Shown here: one piece after another, positions 7,722-15,902 of the stretch
Numbering within the stretch: position 1 is the first letter of the stretch
Layout: the number at the start of each line of letters is the position of its first letter
Assembly: GCF_004216895.1 (NCBI RefSeq)
Contig: NZ_SGXE01000001.1
Location: forward strand, 1,532,208-1,596,207
DNA from: Aquimarina brevivitae
GTDB taxonomy: Bacteria; Bacteroidota; Bacteroidia; Flavobacteriales; Flavobacteriaceae
Direction: 5' to 3'
Length of the DNA: 64,000 nt
Notes under the pieces: model-generated
Told to the model about the DNA's origin: nothing
Databases searched by the model: none
The model's input: the letters and a program-made list of their open reading frames with translations, nothing else
Translations under genes and position numbers: made by a program

Positions 7722-8361
7722 AGTTTATGGTAACTAAATTTTTAAACTGTTGTAACTTTTCAATATTCTTTATTCCTGGTTCATCCTCGAACTTACTGTT
7801 TACATCAATGCCGTATAAATAATCCGACGCTGGTTTTTCTAAAAACGATAAAAGCGCAGTAACTTCTTCTACTCCGATGCCACCACTAAGTATAAATGGA
7901 GTAGTAGAAGGATAATCTGTCAACACAGACCAATCAAAAACATAACCATTACCCCCTTTTGCTTTTCCTTTGGTATCAAACAAAAAGGCATTCACTAGTC
8001 CTTCGTAAGGCTGGAGTATATTAAAATCAAAGCTGTCTTTAATAGAAAACACTTTCCATAGCTGTGGAGTTAATCCGTGTAGCTGTAGCAGTGCTTTTAA
8101 ATCCGTACAATATTTTGGCGATTCCTCTCCGTGTAATTGAATTACATCAAAGCCATACTGTCTTACCTGAGTTGCAACAAAACCCAAAGAAGCATCCACA
8201 AAAACACCAACCTTTTTAATACGCTTAGGTAATTGTGGGATTGTTCCGTCAAAATTTCTGGGAGATTTTTCGTAAAAAATAAAACCAAGATAGTCCGGGT
8301 GTAATCCAGCTACCTGAGCCATATTTTCTTCGTATTTCATACCACAGATTTTTAGTTTCAT
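7708..8361 (-). CDS. trpF: phosphoribosylanthranilate isomerase
   Basis: 217 aa TIM-barrel enzyme of tryptophan synthesis. The catalytic Cys is in LKICGM at the start. The catalytic Asp is in FLFDTKGKAKGGNG and the phosphate site in PFILSGGIGVEEV. It overlaps trpC by 4 nt (ATGA-type coupling). The C-terminal SREG and stop codon are encoded by an adjoining palindromic repeat, suggesting the repeat replaced the original 3' end. Confidence 0.96.
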   Translation of the reverse strand: MKLKICGMKYEENMAQVAGLHPDYLGFIFYEKSPRNFDGTIPQLPKRIKKVGVFVDASLGFVATQVRQYGFDVIQLHGEESPKYCTDLKALLQLHGLTPQLWKVFSIKDSFDFNILQPYEGLVNAFLFDTKGKAKGGNGYVFDWSVLTDYPSTTPFILSGGIGVEEVTALLSFLEKPASDYLYGIDVNSKFEDEPGIKNIEKLQQFKNLVTINSREG

Positions 8362-9143
8362 AGCGCTAGTTTTTTTATGAATTCCGTAGCACTTGATCCA
8401 GGATCATCCGTTTTCATAAAATTTTCGCCGATCAAAAATCCTTCATAGCCGTATTGCTTTAAATCTTTGATGGCTTCAATACTACTAATTCCACTTTCGG
8501 ATACCTTTACAAAATCGTCTGGGATATGTTCACTTAATTCTTTGCTTATCGCTGTACTGACTTCAAATGTTTTTAAGTTTCTATTGTTTACCCCTAACAT
8601 ATCAAGCGATGGCATTAGAGATTTATCCAGTTCTTCTTTGTTGTGTACTTCTAACAAAACATCCAAATTAAGGCTCTTAGCAAATTCTGATAATGCTTTG
8701 ATTTTATCTCTCGTTAATATGGCTGCAATCAATAGAATGACATCCGCCCCGTGTGCTTTGGCTTCAATGAGTTGGTACTCATCAATGATAAACTCCTTGC
8801 GCAGCAATGGCAAATGAGTGCTGGATCTTGCTAACAACAGGTCTTCTAATGAACCCCCAAAATACTTACTATCAGTTAGCACGGACATCCCCGCTACTCC
8901 TGCATCGGCATAATGCTGAGCCACATCCCATACATTTACATTTTGATTAATGATCGATTTAGAAGGCGATCTGCGCTTATGTTCTGCAATGATACCGGTT
9001 TTGCTGGCTTTTAAAGCTGTAGCCAAAGAGGTGGTAGGACTATCAAATAAAACCGAAGCCTCTAATTGTTTAACAGGGATGAGGCTTTGTTTTAAAGCCA
9101 CTTCGATGTATTTGTCTGCTACTATTTTATCTAGTATATTCAT
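8358..9143 (-). CDS. trpC: indole-3-glycerol phosphate synthase
   Basis: 261 aa. It closes the indole ring from CdRP. Hallmarks are IAEHKRRSPSK near residue 53 (catalytic Glu/Lys), LLRKEFIIDEYQ, LLEVHNKEEL, GVNNRNLKTFEV and KVSESGISS. In this organism trpC and trpF are separate genes overlapping by 4 nt. It is downstream of trpD in the operon. Confidence 0.97.
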   Translation of the reverse strand: MNILDKIVADKYIEVALKQSLIPVKQLEASVLFDSPTTSLATALKASKTGIIAEHKRRSPSKSIINQNVNVWDVAQHYADAGVAGMSVLTDSKYFGGSLEDLLLARSSTHLPLLRKEFIIDEYQLIEAKAHGADVILLIAAILTRDKIKALSEFAKSLNLDVLLEVHNKEELDKSLMPSLDMLGVNNRNLKTFEVSTAISKELSEHIPDDFVKVSESGISSIEAIKDLKQYGYEGFLIGENFMKTDDPGSSATEFIKKLAL

Positions 9144-9198
9144 TGTTTCGTTTTTCGTTATTTAGGATTTAATCCTTCGCTGAAATCACAAATTAACT

Positions 9199-10194
9199 TT
9201 AGTTTTTACTTAAGGCCAACACTTTATTCAAGGCTTCTAATCCGCTGCCAGAAAGTAAGGATTCTTTTGCTTTTTCAAAACCCTCGGCAGGGGTAATTTG
9301 TTCGACAGTGGCGATTGCCATACCGGCATTAGCACAGACTACATTATTTTGCGCCTCGGTTCCCTTACCGCTAAGTACATCCATAAAAATCTGAGCGGAG
9401 CTCGCTACGGAATCGCCACCGGCAATTTCCTCTTGTTTAAGTGTTGCTACACCAAAATCTTTTGGGCTTAGTAAACTTTCACTCGTATTGGATATGGTTT
9501 TGGTATTTCCGGTAAGGGAGATTTCATCATACCCATCTAAGGCGTGTACAATGGTAAAGTTTTTATCGGTGTTTTGGTATAAATACCCATACATACGTGC
9601 CAATTCTAGATTAAATACACCAACCATTTGATTTTTAGGAAATGCTGGATTTACCATCGGACCTAGCATATTAAAAAACGTTTTAACAGCTAATTCGCGT
9701 CGTATTGGGGCTACATTTTTCATCGCAGGATGAAAAAGTGGTGCGTGCAATACGCAAATCCCTGCTTTGTCGATACAGCGTTGTAAAAAATCTTTGTCAT
9801 TACTGAATTTAATACCCAGATGTTCCATAACGTTAGAGCTTCCACAGGTGGACGAGACTCCGTAATTACCATGCTTGGTTACTTTGATACCTGCTCCTGC
9901 AGCTACAAAAGAGGAGAGCGTAGAGATGTTAAAGGTGTCTTTGCCATCGCCACCAGTACCGCATAAATCAACTGGGTTATAATCGCTGAGGTCCACCGCA
10001 ACGCAAAGTTCTAGCAGGGCATCTCTAAATCCTTCTAATTCATGGATGGTAATACTACGCATCATATAAACGGTAAGAAAGGCAGCGATTTGGCTTTGGT
10101 TATAATCTCCTTTAGAAATGTTGACCAATACGCGTTTGGCTTCTTCTTTGGAGATGGTTTCGTGGTTGATGAGTCTATTGAGTAATTCTTTCAT
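9199..10194 (-). CDS. trpD: anthranilate phosphoribosyltransferase
   Basis: 331 aa, the usual family length. It transfers phosphoribose from PRPP to anthranilate. The PRPP/Mg site is seen in DLCGTGGDGKDTFNIST, the anthranilate site in KVTKHGNYGVSS, and the second metal site in VHALDGYDEISL. It lies between trpG and trpC and is not fused to trpG. Confidence 0.97.
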   Translation of the reverse strand: MKELLNRLINHETISKEEAKRVLVNISKGDYNQSQIAAFLTVYMMRSITIHELEGFRDALLELCVAVDLSDYNPVDLCGTGGDGKDTFNISTLSSFVAAGAGIKVTKHGNYGVSSTCGSSNVMEHLGIKFSNDKDFLQRCIDKAGICVLHAPLFHPAMKNVAPIRRELAVKTFFNMLGPMVNPAFPKNQMVGVFNLELARMYGYLYQNTDKNFTIVHALDGYDEISLTGNTKTISNTSESLLSPKDFGVATLKQEEIAGGDSVASSAQIFMDVLSGKGTEAQNNVVCANAGMAIATVEQITPAEGFEKAKESLLSGSGLEALNKVLALSKN

Positions 10195-10228
10195 AATCGT
10201 AAAATGTTTTGTAAAAATCTTAATTGTG

Positions 10229-10801
10229 TTACAAATTCACCCAGTTGTGCAGCATTTGTTTACCATCTGGGGTAAGTACAGATTCTGGATGAAATTGAAC
10301 TCCGCGAACATCATAGGTTTTGTGACGTAGGGACATAATTTGACCGTTATCGTCCTTTGATGTGATCTCTAAGGTTTCTGGTAAATCGTTTTCTGCTACT
10401 ACCCACGAGTGATACCGTCCTACCTCAAAAGAATTTTTTAACCCTTGGAAGAGTGGCTCATCTGGTACTGTTAGGGTAATCTGAGTACTTACTCCGTGAT
10501 ATACGTCTGCTAAATTGATCAATGACCCGCCAAAGACTTCACCAATCGCTTGTTGCCCTAAACAAACGCCCAAAATACTCTTGGTAGGAGCGTATTGTTG
10601 AATTACGTCTTTTAATAATCCTGCTTCATCTGGTATTCCCGGACCAGGCGACAGCAATATTTTATCAAAATCTGCCACTTCAGAGAGGGCAAATTGATCA
10701 TTTCTTTTGACTACGACATCACACCCTAAATCCTCTAGGTAATGGACCAGGTTGTAAACAAAGGAGTCGTAATTATCGATGACTAATACTTTTGTATTCA
10801 T
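10229..10801 (-). CDS. trpG: anthranilate synthase component II (glutamine amidotransferase)
   Basis: 190 aa class-I glutamine amidotransferase supplying ammonia to TrpE. The nucleophile Cys is in GVCLGQQAIGEVFGG, the His-Glu pair in GVQFHPESVLTPDG, and the oxyanion region in LLSPGPGIPDEAG. Its position directly after trpE supports trpG rather than pabA, though such subunits can serve both pathways. Confidence 0.95.
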   Translation of the reverse strand: MNTKVLVIDNYDSFVYNLVHYLEDLGCDVVVKRNDQFALSEVADFDKILLSPGPGIPDEAGLLKDVIQQYAPTKSILGVCLGQQAIGEVFGGSLINLADVYHGVSTQITLTVPDEPLFQGLKNSFEVGRYHSWVVAENDLPETLEITSKDDNGQIMSLRHKTYDVRGVQFHPESVLTPDGKQMLHNWVNL

Positions 10802-10861
10802 TATTGTGTTGTATTGTGTTAGGGATTGAGGCTTTGTTGGAGCTCTTCTTTACAGAAAGCG

Positions 10862-10901
10862 ACTGCCGAAAGCCCGACCCCGATGTATCGGGGTAACACC
10901 C
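10862..10901. repeat. palindromic repeat between trpE and trpG
   Basis: It contains CCCCGAT-GT-ATCGGGG (10878-10893) flanked by AGCCCGACC, the complement of the GGGTCGGGCT core in the 7625-7721 element, in opposite orientation. It appears to be a shorter copy of the same dispersed repeat family, inserted a few bases before the trpE stop codon. Confidence 0.6.
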
Positions 10902-10904
10902 TAA

Positions 10905-12302
10905 TTATATTTCTTCTGCTAATTGTAATGCTTTTGTTAAAGCGCCTAGTTTATTATATACTTCTTGTAATTCGTTTTCTTCAATGGATTCATTGACTAA
11001 TCCTGCTCCTGCCTGCCAATGTAGTTGATGATTTTTACTAAGAAAGGTGCGAATCATAATCGCGTGATTAAAATTGCCTTTGAAATCCATAAATCCTATG
11101 GCTCCTCCATAGAAATCGCGATTCACCGTTTCGTATTTTTCGATAAGCTGCATGGCTTTATGTTTTGGTGCTCCGCTTAGTGTCCCTGCGGGGAAGGTGT
11201 CTGCTACCAACTGCATCGTACTGGCTTCTGGATCTTTGGTTGCAGTAACTTTACTGACCAGGTGGATGACGTGCGAAAAGAACTGAACCTCGCGGTAGGT
11301 ATCTACAGTAACGTTGGTGCCGTTTCTGCTGAGGTCATTGCGTGCTAAATCAACAAGCATTACGTGCTCTGCATTTTCCTTTTCATCCATAGATAATTTT
11401 TTGGCTAGTGCGGCATCCTTTTCATCATTACCCGTTCGTTTAAAGGTACCTGCAATTGGGTGGATCTCTGCTGTATCTTGGTGCACCACAAGTTGCGCCT
11501 CAGGTGAGCTTCCAAAAATTTTAAAATCTCCATAGTCAAAGTAGAATAGGTAAGGAGAAGGATTGATACTGCGCAAGGCACGGTAAACATTAAACTCATC
11601 TCCTTTAAACGACTGTGAAAAACGCTTGGAAAGTACTAATTGAAAAACGTCACCTCGCTGACAGTGTTGCTTAGCTAAGGTGACGTGTTCTTTGTATTGT
11701 TCGTCATCAAGGTTTGAAGTGGTGTTGCCTACGGTTTCAAAAGTATAGGAGGCAAAGTTTTTGACCTGTAAGAGCGATTCGATTTCTGCAATGTTATTTG
11801 CAGACTCATAGCAGTGTGCAAATATATAGGCTTCGTTATTAAAATGATTGATAGCAATAATGTTTTGAAAAACACTGTATTGTATATCAGGAATGTTTAG
11901 CGACCCTGGCTTTTTGGAAATGGCTACATCTTCAAAATACCGTACAGCATCGTAAGCGATATAGCCAAATAAGCCGTTATTAATAAATTTAAATGGGCTT
12001 TCTGTGGTTTTAAATTTGCTAGCAAATTCCTGTATAGCCAGCGGTATTGCTGTCGCATCTGTTACCGGTGTTTCAACGGTCTTTTTGTCTGGAAATGTTT
12101 GGTAGATGGTTTCATCCACTACAGTAAACGTAGCGATTGGGTTACAACAGATGTAAGAGAAACTATTTTCATTACCCCTATAATCACTACTCTCCAGGAG
12201 TAGGCTATTAGGGTATTTGTCTCTTATTTTAAGATAAACGCTTACTGGCGTAATGGTATCTGCCAGTATTTGCTTGTAGTGCGTTTGTAATGTGTAGCTC
12301 AT
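10905..12302 (-). CDS. trpE: anthranilate synthase component I
   Basis: 465 aa. It makes anthranilate from chorismate with TrpG. The Trp feedback motif LLESSD is near residue 35. The chorismate-binding domain shows IAGTFKRTGND, ENAEHVMLVDLARNDLSRNG, FPAGTLSGAPKHKAM and GAIGFMDFKG. It is the first structural gene of the trp operon. Upstream lie a Trp-rich leader peptide and a terminator, which indicates transcription attenuation. Confidence 0.97.
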   Translation of the reverse strand: MSYTLQTHYKQILADTITPVSVYLKIRDKYPNSLLLESSDYRGNENSFSYICCNPIATFTVVDETIYQTFPDKKTVETPVTDATAIPLAIQEFASKFKTTESPFKFINNGLFGYIAYDAVRYFEDVAISKKPGSLNIPDIQYSVFQNIIAINHFNNEAYIFAHCYESANNIAEIESLLQVKNFASYTFETVGNTTSNLDDEQYKEHVTLAKQHCQRGDVFQLVLSKRFSQSFKGDEFNVYRALRSINPSPYLFYFDYGDFKIFGSSPEAQLVVHQDTAEIHPIAGTFKRTGNDEKDAALAKKLSMDEKENAEHVMLVDLARNDLSRNGTNVTVDTYREVQFFSHVIHLVSKVTATKDPEASTMQLVADTFPAGTLSGAPKHKAMQLIEKYETVNRDFYGGAIGFMDFKGNFNHAIMIRTFLSKNHQLHWQAGAGLVNESIEENELQEVYNKLGALTKALQLAEEI

Positions 12303-12364
12303 TTTAATTTACTTTTTAACCGCTGGGGTTGATTTAATTTGTGTTTGTTTTGATCTTAAAAAAC

Positions 12365-12436
12365 AAAAAAGGCTTGTCGTGATTGACAAGCCTTTTTTTT
12401 ATATGGTTATAACAAATAGCTGTTTACCTCACGACA
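12365..12436 (-). promoter_or_regulatory. trp attenuator (terminator and competing antiterminator pairing)
   Basis: In the transcript, GGCTTGTC-AATCAC-GACAAGCC followed by a U run forms an intrinsic terminator (12365-12398) just before trpE. TGTCGTGA at the end of the leader peptide (complement of 12429-12436) is perfectly complementary to TCACGACA (complement of 12375-12382), which spans the loop and 3' arm of that terminator. A ribosome stalled at the three Trp codons leaves this segment free to pair and block the terminator. A ribosome reaching the leader stop codon covers it, so the terminator forms. The pairing is seen directly; the mechanism is inferred by analogy with classical trp attenuation. 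Confidence 0.85.
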
Positions 12437-12486
12437 TTTACGTTTTGAGATATCCACCACCAGTTATTTGCTACGATTAACTTCAT
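12424..12486 (-). CDS. trpL: trp leader peptide with three consecutive Trp codons
   Basis: A 20-residue ORF, MKLIVANNWWWISQNVNVVR, with three adjacent UGG codons at positions 9-11. It starts about 12 nt after the expected transcription start (promoter -7 box 12505-12512) and ends 25 nt before the attenuator terminator. Trp codons are rare, so a WWW run in a short ORF directly upstream of trpE and a terminator is strong evidence for a regulatory leader peptide. It was too short for ordinary gene calling. Confidence 0.9.
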   Translation of the reverse strand: MKLIVANNWWWISQNVNVVR

Positions 12487-12504
12487 TTTTGTTTTATTGA
12501 TGGT

Positions 12505-12536
12505 CAAATATATAAATTAATTTAATTTAAAAACAA
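12505..12536 (-). promoter_or_regulatory. trp operon promoter
   Basis: -7 box TATATTTG (complement of 12505-12512) with TTG at the -33 position (complement of 12534-12536), spacing 21 nt. This is an excellent match to the Bacteroidota sigma-ABfr consensus. It predicts a start near 12498, just upstream of the leader peptide. Confidence 0.8.
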
Positions 12537-12543
12537 AAAATAA

Positions 12544-13110
12544 TTACATTTTTAAAGTTACATCCAGTACAAAATCGTCATAGATCGCTTTATCTCCTAA
12601 GTTGTCAAAAAAGCTACCTGATCCGTATTTGATATCATACTTTGTTCTGTCTACTTTTAGTGAAGTAGTAGCAGTAGCGCCATCTACTTTAAGGTCAAAT
12701 GTAATTGGGTTAGTCTTACCTTTAATAGTTAGGTCTCCCATAACTTTATAAGTGTCACCACTTTTCTTGGCTTTGTTTACCACTAGTTTAGCGGTTTTGT
12801 GATCAGCAACTCCAAAGAAATCATCAGAATTAAGGTGTCCTTCTAATTTTTCTTTTCCGTTGCCTGGCTCTAAATCGGTAACGGCTAAAGTTGTCATATC
12901 AACGACAAACTCTCCACCAGTGATCTTATCGCCATCAAAGTTTAGATACCCATTTTCAAAAGCTAACGTCCCCTCATGAGAACCTGTAACTTTTTTACCG
13001 GTCCAGTTTATAGAACTTTCACTAGCTTTAATCTCTTTCTTTTGAGCAAAAGTTGTAGTAGTACTTACAATCGCTAAGGCGATAACGAATGGTTTCAATG
13101 TATTCTTCAT
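12544..13110 (-). CDS. YceI-family lipid-binding-type periplasmic protein
   Basis: 188 aa. A signal peptide ends near TTTTFAQ (residue 22), followed by a YceI beta-barrel domain: SSINWTGKKVTGSHEGTLAF, GGEFVVDMTTLAVTDL, LKVDRTKYDIKYGSGSFFDNLGDKAIYDDFVLDV. YceI proteins bind isoprenoid-type lipids in the periplasm and are often induced by stress. The MarR gene lies directly upstream on the same strand (37 nt), so the two may form one regulated unit. A second YceI protein is at 59609-60280. Confidence 0.93.
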   Translation of the reverse strand: MKNTLKPFVIALAIVSTTTTFAQKKEIKASESSINWTGKKVTGSHEGTLAFENGYLNFDGDKITGGEFVVDMTTLAVTDLEPGNGKEKLEGHLNSDDFFGVADHKTAKLVVNKAKKSGDTYKVMGDLTIKGKTNPITFDLKVDGATATTSLKVDRTKYDIKYGSGSFFDNLGDKAIYDDFVLDVTLKM

Positions 13111-13147
13111 TTTATTTATGTATTTATTTGTGTTTATGAATTACTAT

Positions 13148-13606
13148 TTATTTTTCTGATCTTAATTTATTTAATAACGTATTCAATTGGCTCAATTCTT
13201 TTGATGTTAGCGCCGAGGTTAATTCATTTTCAAAATCGTTCATCACAGGACTTACTGTATCTAAAAAATCAAGTCCCTGTTGGGTGATCGTTATTTCTAC
13301 TTTTCTCCTGTTGGTTGGACAAACCTGTCGGTTAACAAATTCCTTTTGAATTAATTTATCGACAAGTCGGGTGGTATTGCTCATTTTACTTACCATACGA
13401 TTCTGTATCGTAGATAAATTAGCGGGTTTACCTTTTTGACCCTTAAGAATTCTAAGTACGTTGAATTGCTGAATGCTAATATCAAAAGGTTTAAGCACAG
13501 AAGAGATCTGTTCCTGAATCCATTTTTCGGTATAGATTAAATTAATAATCACTTTTTTGGATAAAGGTAAATCAACACTAGTTTTTATGATCTCTTCAAT
13601 TTTCAT
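13148..13606 (-). CDS. MarR-family transcriptional regulator
   Basis: 152 aa from ATG 13606; the frame is open to 13651, but a TATATTTG promoter box and palindromes lie in that extension. The winged-helix domain reads QQFNVLRILKGQKGKPANLSTIQNRM, then SNTTRLVDKLIQKEFVNRQVCPTNRRKVEITITQ. In Flavobacteriia this regulator type sits upstream of YceI, as here. Palindromes at 13607-13623, over the predicted transcription start, suggest autoregulation. Confidence 0.9.
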   Translation of the reverse strand: MKIEEIIKTSVDLPLSKKVIINLIYTEKWIQEQISSVLKPFDISIQQFNVLRILKGQKGKPANLSTIQNRMVSKMSNTTRLVDKLIQKEFVNRQVCPTNRRKVEITITQQGLDFLDTVSPVMNDFENELTSALTSKELSQLNTLLNKLRSEK

Positions 13607-13638
13607 TTGTATAAACAATTGTTGTAGGTACAAATATA
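13607..13638 (-). promoter_or_regulatory. MarR promoter and probable operator
   Basis: -7 box TATATTTG (complement of 13631-13638). Between it and the ATG lie two overlapping palindromes, TTGTATAAACAA (13607-13618) and AACAATTGTT (13614-13623). This is the size and position expected for a MarR dimer blocking its own promoter. Confidence 0.5.
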
Positions 13639-13844
13639 TGTTGAAAATCATTTGTAGCTTCTGCGGAGCATATTAATTCTTTGTTAAAAATATAGTTTAC
13701 CTAAACTTTACTATTATACTTGTATAAAGGAAGGGAACTCCGTGAAACTGAATTTTTTAGGAAATCAGTTATAAATGTTTAAAATAGTCTTTAAGTGCTG
13801 TTAATTTTCTTTACGCAAATACGCAATTTTGATACTTTAGTAGT

Positions 13845-14375
13845 ATGACGGGATACAGAATTTTATATGTAGCATTAAGTTTAGTTTTTTGTCTAAGTTG
13901 TAAGGAAGAAAAGAAAAATACATTAACTGCAACAGAAGTTTATCGTAACAACGGAATTGAGATCCCTGCTTATGATTTTGATGGTTTTCAGCCTTTGTTG
14001 AATATTAAGGATGGTAAAGTACGCGTTATCAACTTTTGGGCTACCTGGTGTAAGCCTTGTGTCGCGGAGTTACCTTATTTTGAAATGATCAACAAACGGT
14101 ATCCCAAAGATCAGGTAGAGGTAATTTTAGTAAGTCTCGATTTGCCAAGTAACGTAGATGGAAAGTTAATTCCTTTTGTTCGTAATCAAAACTTAGAAAG
14201 TAGAGTGTTGTTGTTGGACGACCCAGATGCGAATAGCTGGATACCTAAAATTGATAAAGAATGGTCAGGGGCTATACCTGCCACTATAATATATAAAGAT
14301 AATAAAAGTAAATTTTACGAACGCTCTTTTACCTACAACGAATTGGAGAAGGAGTTGAGTAAATTTGATTTATAA
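13845..14375 (+). CDS. TlpA-like thioredoxin-fold lipoprotein
   Basis: 176 aa. A lipobox at Cys19 (CLSC) follows a short hydrophobic signal. The thioredoxin fold carries the redox motif Cys69-Lys-Pro-Cys72 in INFWATWCKPCVAELP and a cis-Pro region (GAIPATIIY). Expected at the outer or inner membrane facing the periplasm, as a disulfide reductase. It starts a same-strand cluster with another thioredoxin-like protein and two rhodaneses. Confidence 0.92.
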   Translation: MTGYRILYVALSLVFCLSCKEEKKNTLTATEVYRNNGIEIPAYDFDGFQPLLNIKDGKVRVINFWATWCKPCVAELPYFEMINKRYPKDQVEVILVSLDLPSNVDGKLIPFVRNQNLESRVLLLDDPDANSWIPKIDKEWSGAIPATIIYKDNKSKFYERSFTYNELEKELSKFDL

Positions 14376-14390
14376 ATAACTTAAATACAA

Positions 14391-15017
14391 ATGAAAACAT
14401 TAAAAATTTTAGTCGGATTAGCGTTAGTTATCGCTATTAGTGCTTTTGCGATCGAGAAAGTATCGGTAGAAAGTACAGATGGTGGTTATACAGTTGGAGA
14501 TGTTGCTACTGATTTTTCTTTGAAAAATATAGATGGAAAGATGGTGTCTTTGGCGGATTATGATGATGCAGAGGGATTTATCGTCATATTTACCTGTAAC
14601 CACTGCCCTTATTCAGTGGCCTATGAGGATCGTATTATTGCCTTAGATCAAAAATACAAAACCAAAGGATATCCGGTAATCGCAATTAATCCAAATAATC
14701 CTAAATCATACCCAGATGACAGCTTTGATAATATGATTGTAAGAGCTGAAGAAAAAGGGTTTACGTTTCCTTACCTTTTTGATGATGGTCAAAAAATCTA
14801 CCCACAATACGGAGCAACTAAAACCCCACACGTCTATATCTTAGAAAAAACAAACAAGGGTAATATTGTTCGGTACATTGGAGCCATTGACAATAATTAT
14901 AAGGATGCAGCAGCGGCTACAGACAAGTATGTCGAGGATGCTGTAGATGCTTTGCTTAGCGGTAAAGAAGTGCCTGTAAAGGAAACTAAAGCGATCGGCT
15001 GTAGTATTAAGGCATAA
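14391..15017 (+). CDS. thioredoxin-like (AhpC/TSA-type) exported protein
   Basis: 208 aa with an N-terminal hydrophobic export signal (LKILVGLALVIAISAFA). The redoxin domain has Cys69-Asn-His-Cys72 in VIFTCNHCPYSVAYEDR, the pattern of the PRX-like_1 group of peroxiredoxin-like proteins, and the cis-Pro site KTPHVYILEK. The gene begins 16 nt after the TlpA-like gene and is probably cotranscribed. The exact substrate is unknown. Confidence 0.88.
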   Translation: MKTLKILVGLALVIAISAFAIEKVSVESTDGGYTVGDVATDFSLKNIDGKMVSLADYDDAEGFIVIFTCNHCPYSVAYEDRIIALDQKYKTKGYPVIAINPNNPKSYPDDSFDNMIVRAEEKGFTFPYLFDDGQKIYPQYGATKTPHVYILEKTNKGNIVRYIGAIDNNYKDAAAATDKYVEDAVDALLSGKEVPVKETKAIGCSIKA

Positions 15018-15054
15018 CGAAAATTTTTTTAATTTCATCTTATAATACCATAGG

Positions 15055-15083
15055 TACTCTTATATTTGTAGTATATAAGAGTA
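15055..15083 (+). promoter_or_regulatory. rhodanese-operon promoter inside a palindrome
   Basis: -7 box TATATTTG at 15061-15068 lies within the inverted repeat TACTCTTATAT-N7-ATATAAGAGTA (11-bp arms, 15055-15083). The palindrome covers the promoter and predicted start site, which is the geometry of a repressor operator. It lies upstream of the two rhodanese genes. Confidence 0.5.
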
Positions 15084-15107
15084 TTTAATTTTTATAATAA
15101 AAACGCA

Positions 15108-15416
15108 ATGGATAAATCTCAAGAGGAGTGGTCGACCTTACTACAAGATACTGATAATGCAGTGATTCTGGATGTTAGAACAGAAGAAGAAGTGGAGGAC
15201 GGTTATATTCCTGGTATGATTAACATAGATATACGCAAAGGTCAGGATTTTCTTGACGAAATTGAAAAATTAGATAAGTCTAAGACTTACTTTGTATACT
15301 GTAGATCTGGGGCACGTAGTGGACAAGCCTGTGCACTAATGCAGCAAATGGGATTTGACCAAACCTATAATCTCGAAGGAGGTTTTATGAATTGGGAAGG
15401 CGAAGTTGCTGAATAG
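15108..15416 (+). CDS. rhodanese-like domain protein
   Basis: 102 aa single rhodanese domain, cytoplasmic (no signal). It has the entry motif ILDVRTEEEVEDGYIPGMINI and active-site loop YCRSGAR with catalytic Cys65. It is probably a sulfur carrier or transferase. It is followed 10 nt later by a second, lipoprotein rhodanese. Confidence 0.93.
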   Translation: MDKSQEEWSTLLQDTDNAVILDVRTEEEVEDGYIPGMINIDIRKGQDFLDEIEKLDKSKTYFVYCRSGARSGQACALMQQMGFDQTYNLEGGFMNWEGEVAE

Positions 15417-15425
15417 AAAAAACAT

Positions 15426-15815
15426 ATGAAAAAAATCGTAATTGTCTTGATGGTTTTAGGAAGCTTCCTAGGGTGTCAAGATCGTCAAACCTCAAAAGAA
15501 GTAGAACTTATCACTGCAGAGGAAATGGATTCTTTGGTAGAGTTAGGTAAAGTGCAATTGATTGATGTACGAACTCCTGAAGAATATGCAGAAGGGCATA
15601 TCTACGGTGCCGTGAATATCAATTTTTTAGACGATAATTTTGAAGAGCTTATTGAACAGGTAGATAAAAGTAAACCTGTAGCTGTATACTGTGGTAAAGG
15701 TGGTCGAAGCGCCAAATGTGCCTCTTACATGAAAAAAGCTGGATTTACCAAAATCTACGATCTCAATGGTGGGATAACCGAATGGAAATATAAAGGAAAA
15801 GATCTGGTGCAGTAA
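15426..15815 (+). CDS. rhodanese-like lipoprotein
   Basis: 129 aa. A lipobox at Cys17 (SFLGC) is followed by a rhodanese domain with LIDVRTPEEYAEGHIYGAVNI and the active-site loop VYCGKGGRS (Cys89). It is an envelope-facing counterpart of the cytoplasmic rhodanese just upstream; the pair may relay sulfane sulfur or redox signals across the membrane, which is inference. Confidence 0.92.
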   Translation: MKKIVIVLMVLGSFLGCQDRQTSKEVELITAEEMDSLVELGKVQLIDVRTPEEYAEGHIYGAVNINFLDDNFEELIEQVDKSKPVAVYCGKGGRSAKCASYMKKAGFTKIYDLNGGITEWKYKGKDLVQ

Positions 15816-15834
15816 TTGTATTAGATGGATCATA

Positions 15835-15876
15835 TAAAAAAGACCGTTTCATATCTTTATGGAACGGTCTTTTTAT
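15835..15876. terminator. bidirectional terminator
   Basis: AAAAAGACCGTTTCA / TGGAACGGTCTTTTT stem between the convergent rhodanese and amidase genes, with A/T runs on both sides. Confidence 0.88.
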
Positions 15877-15902
15877 TTTGTGGGGCAAAAGGTGTATTTA
15901 AT

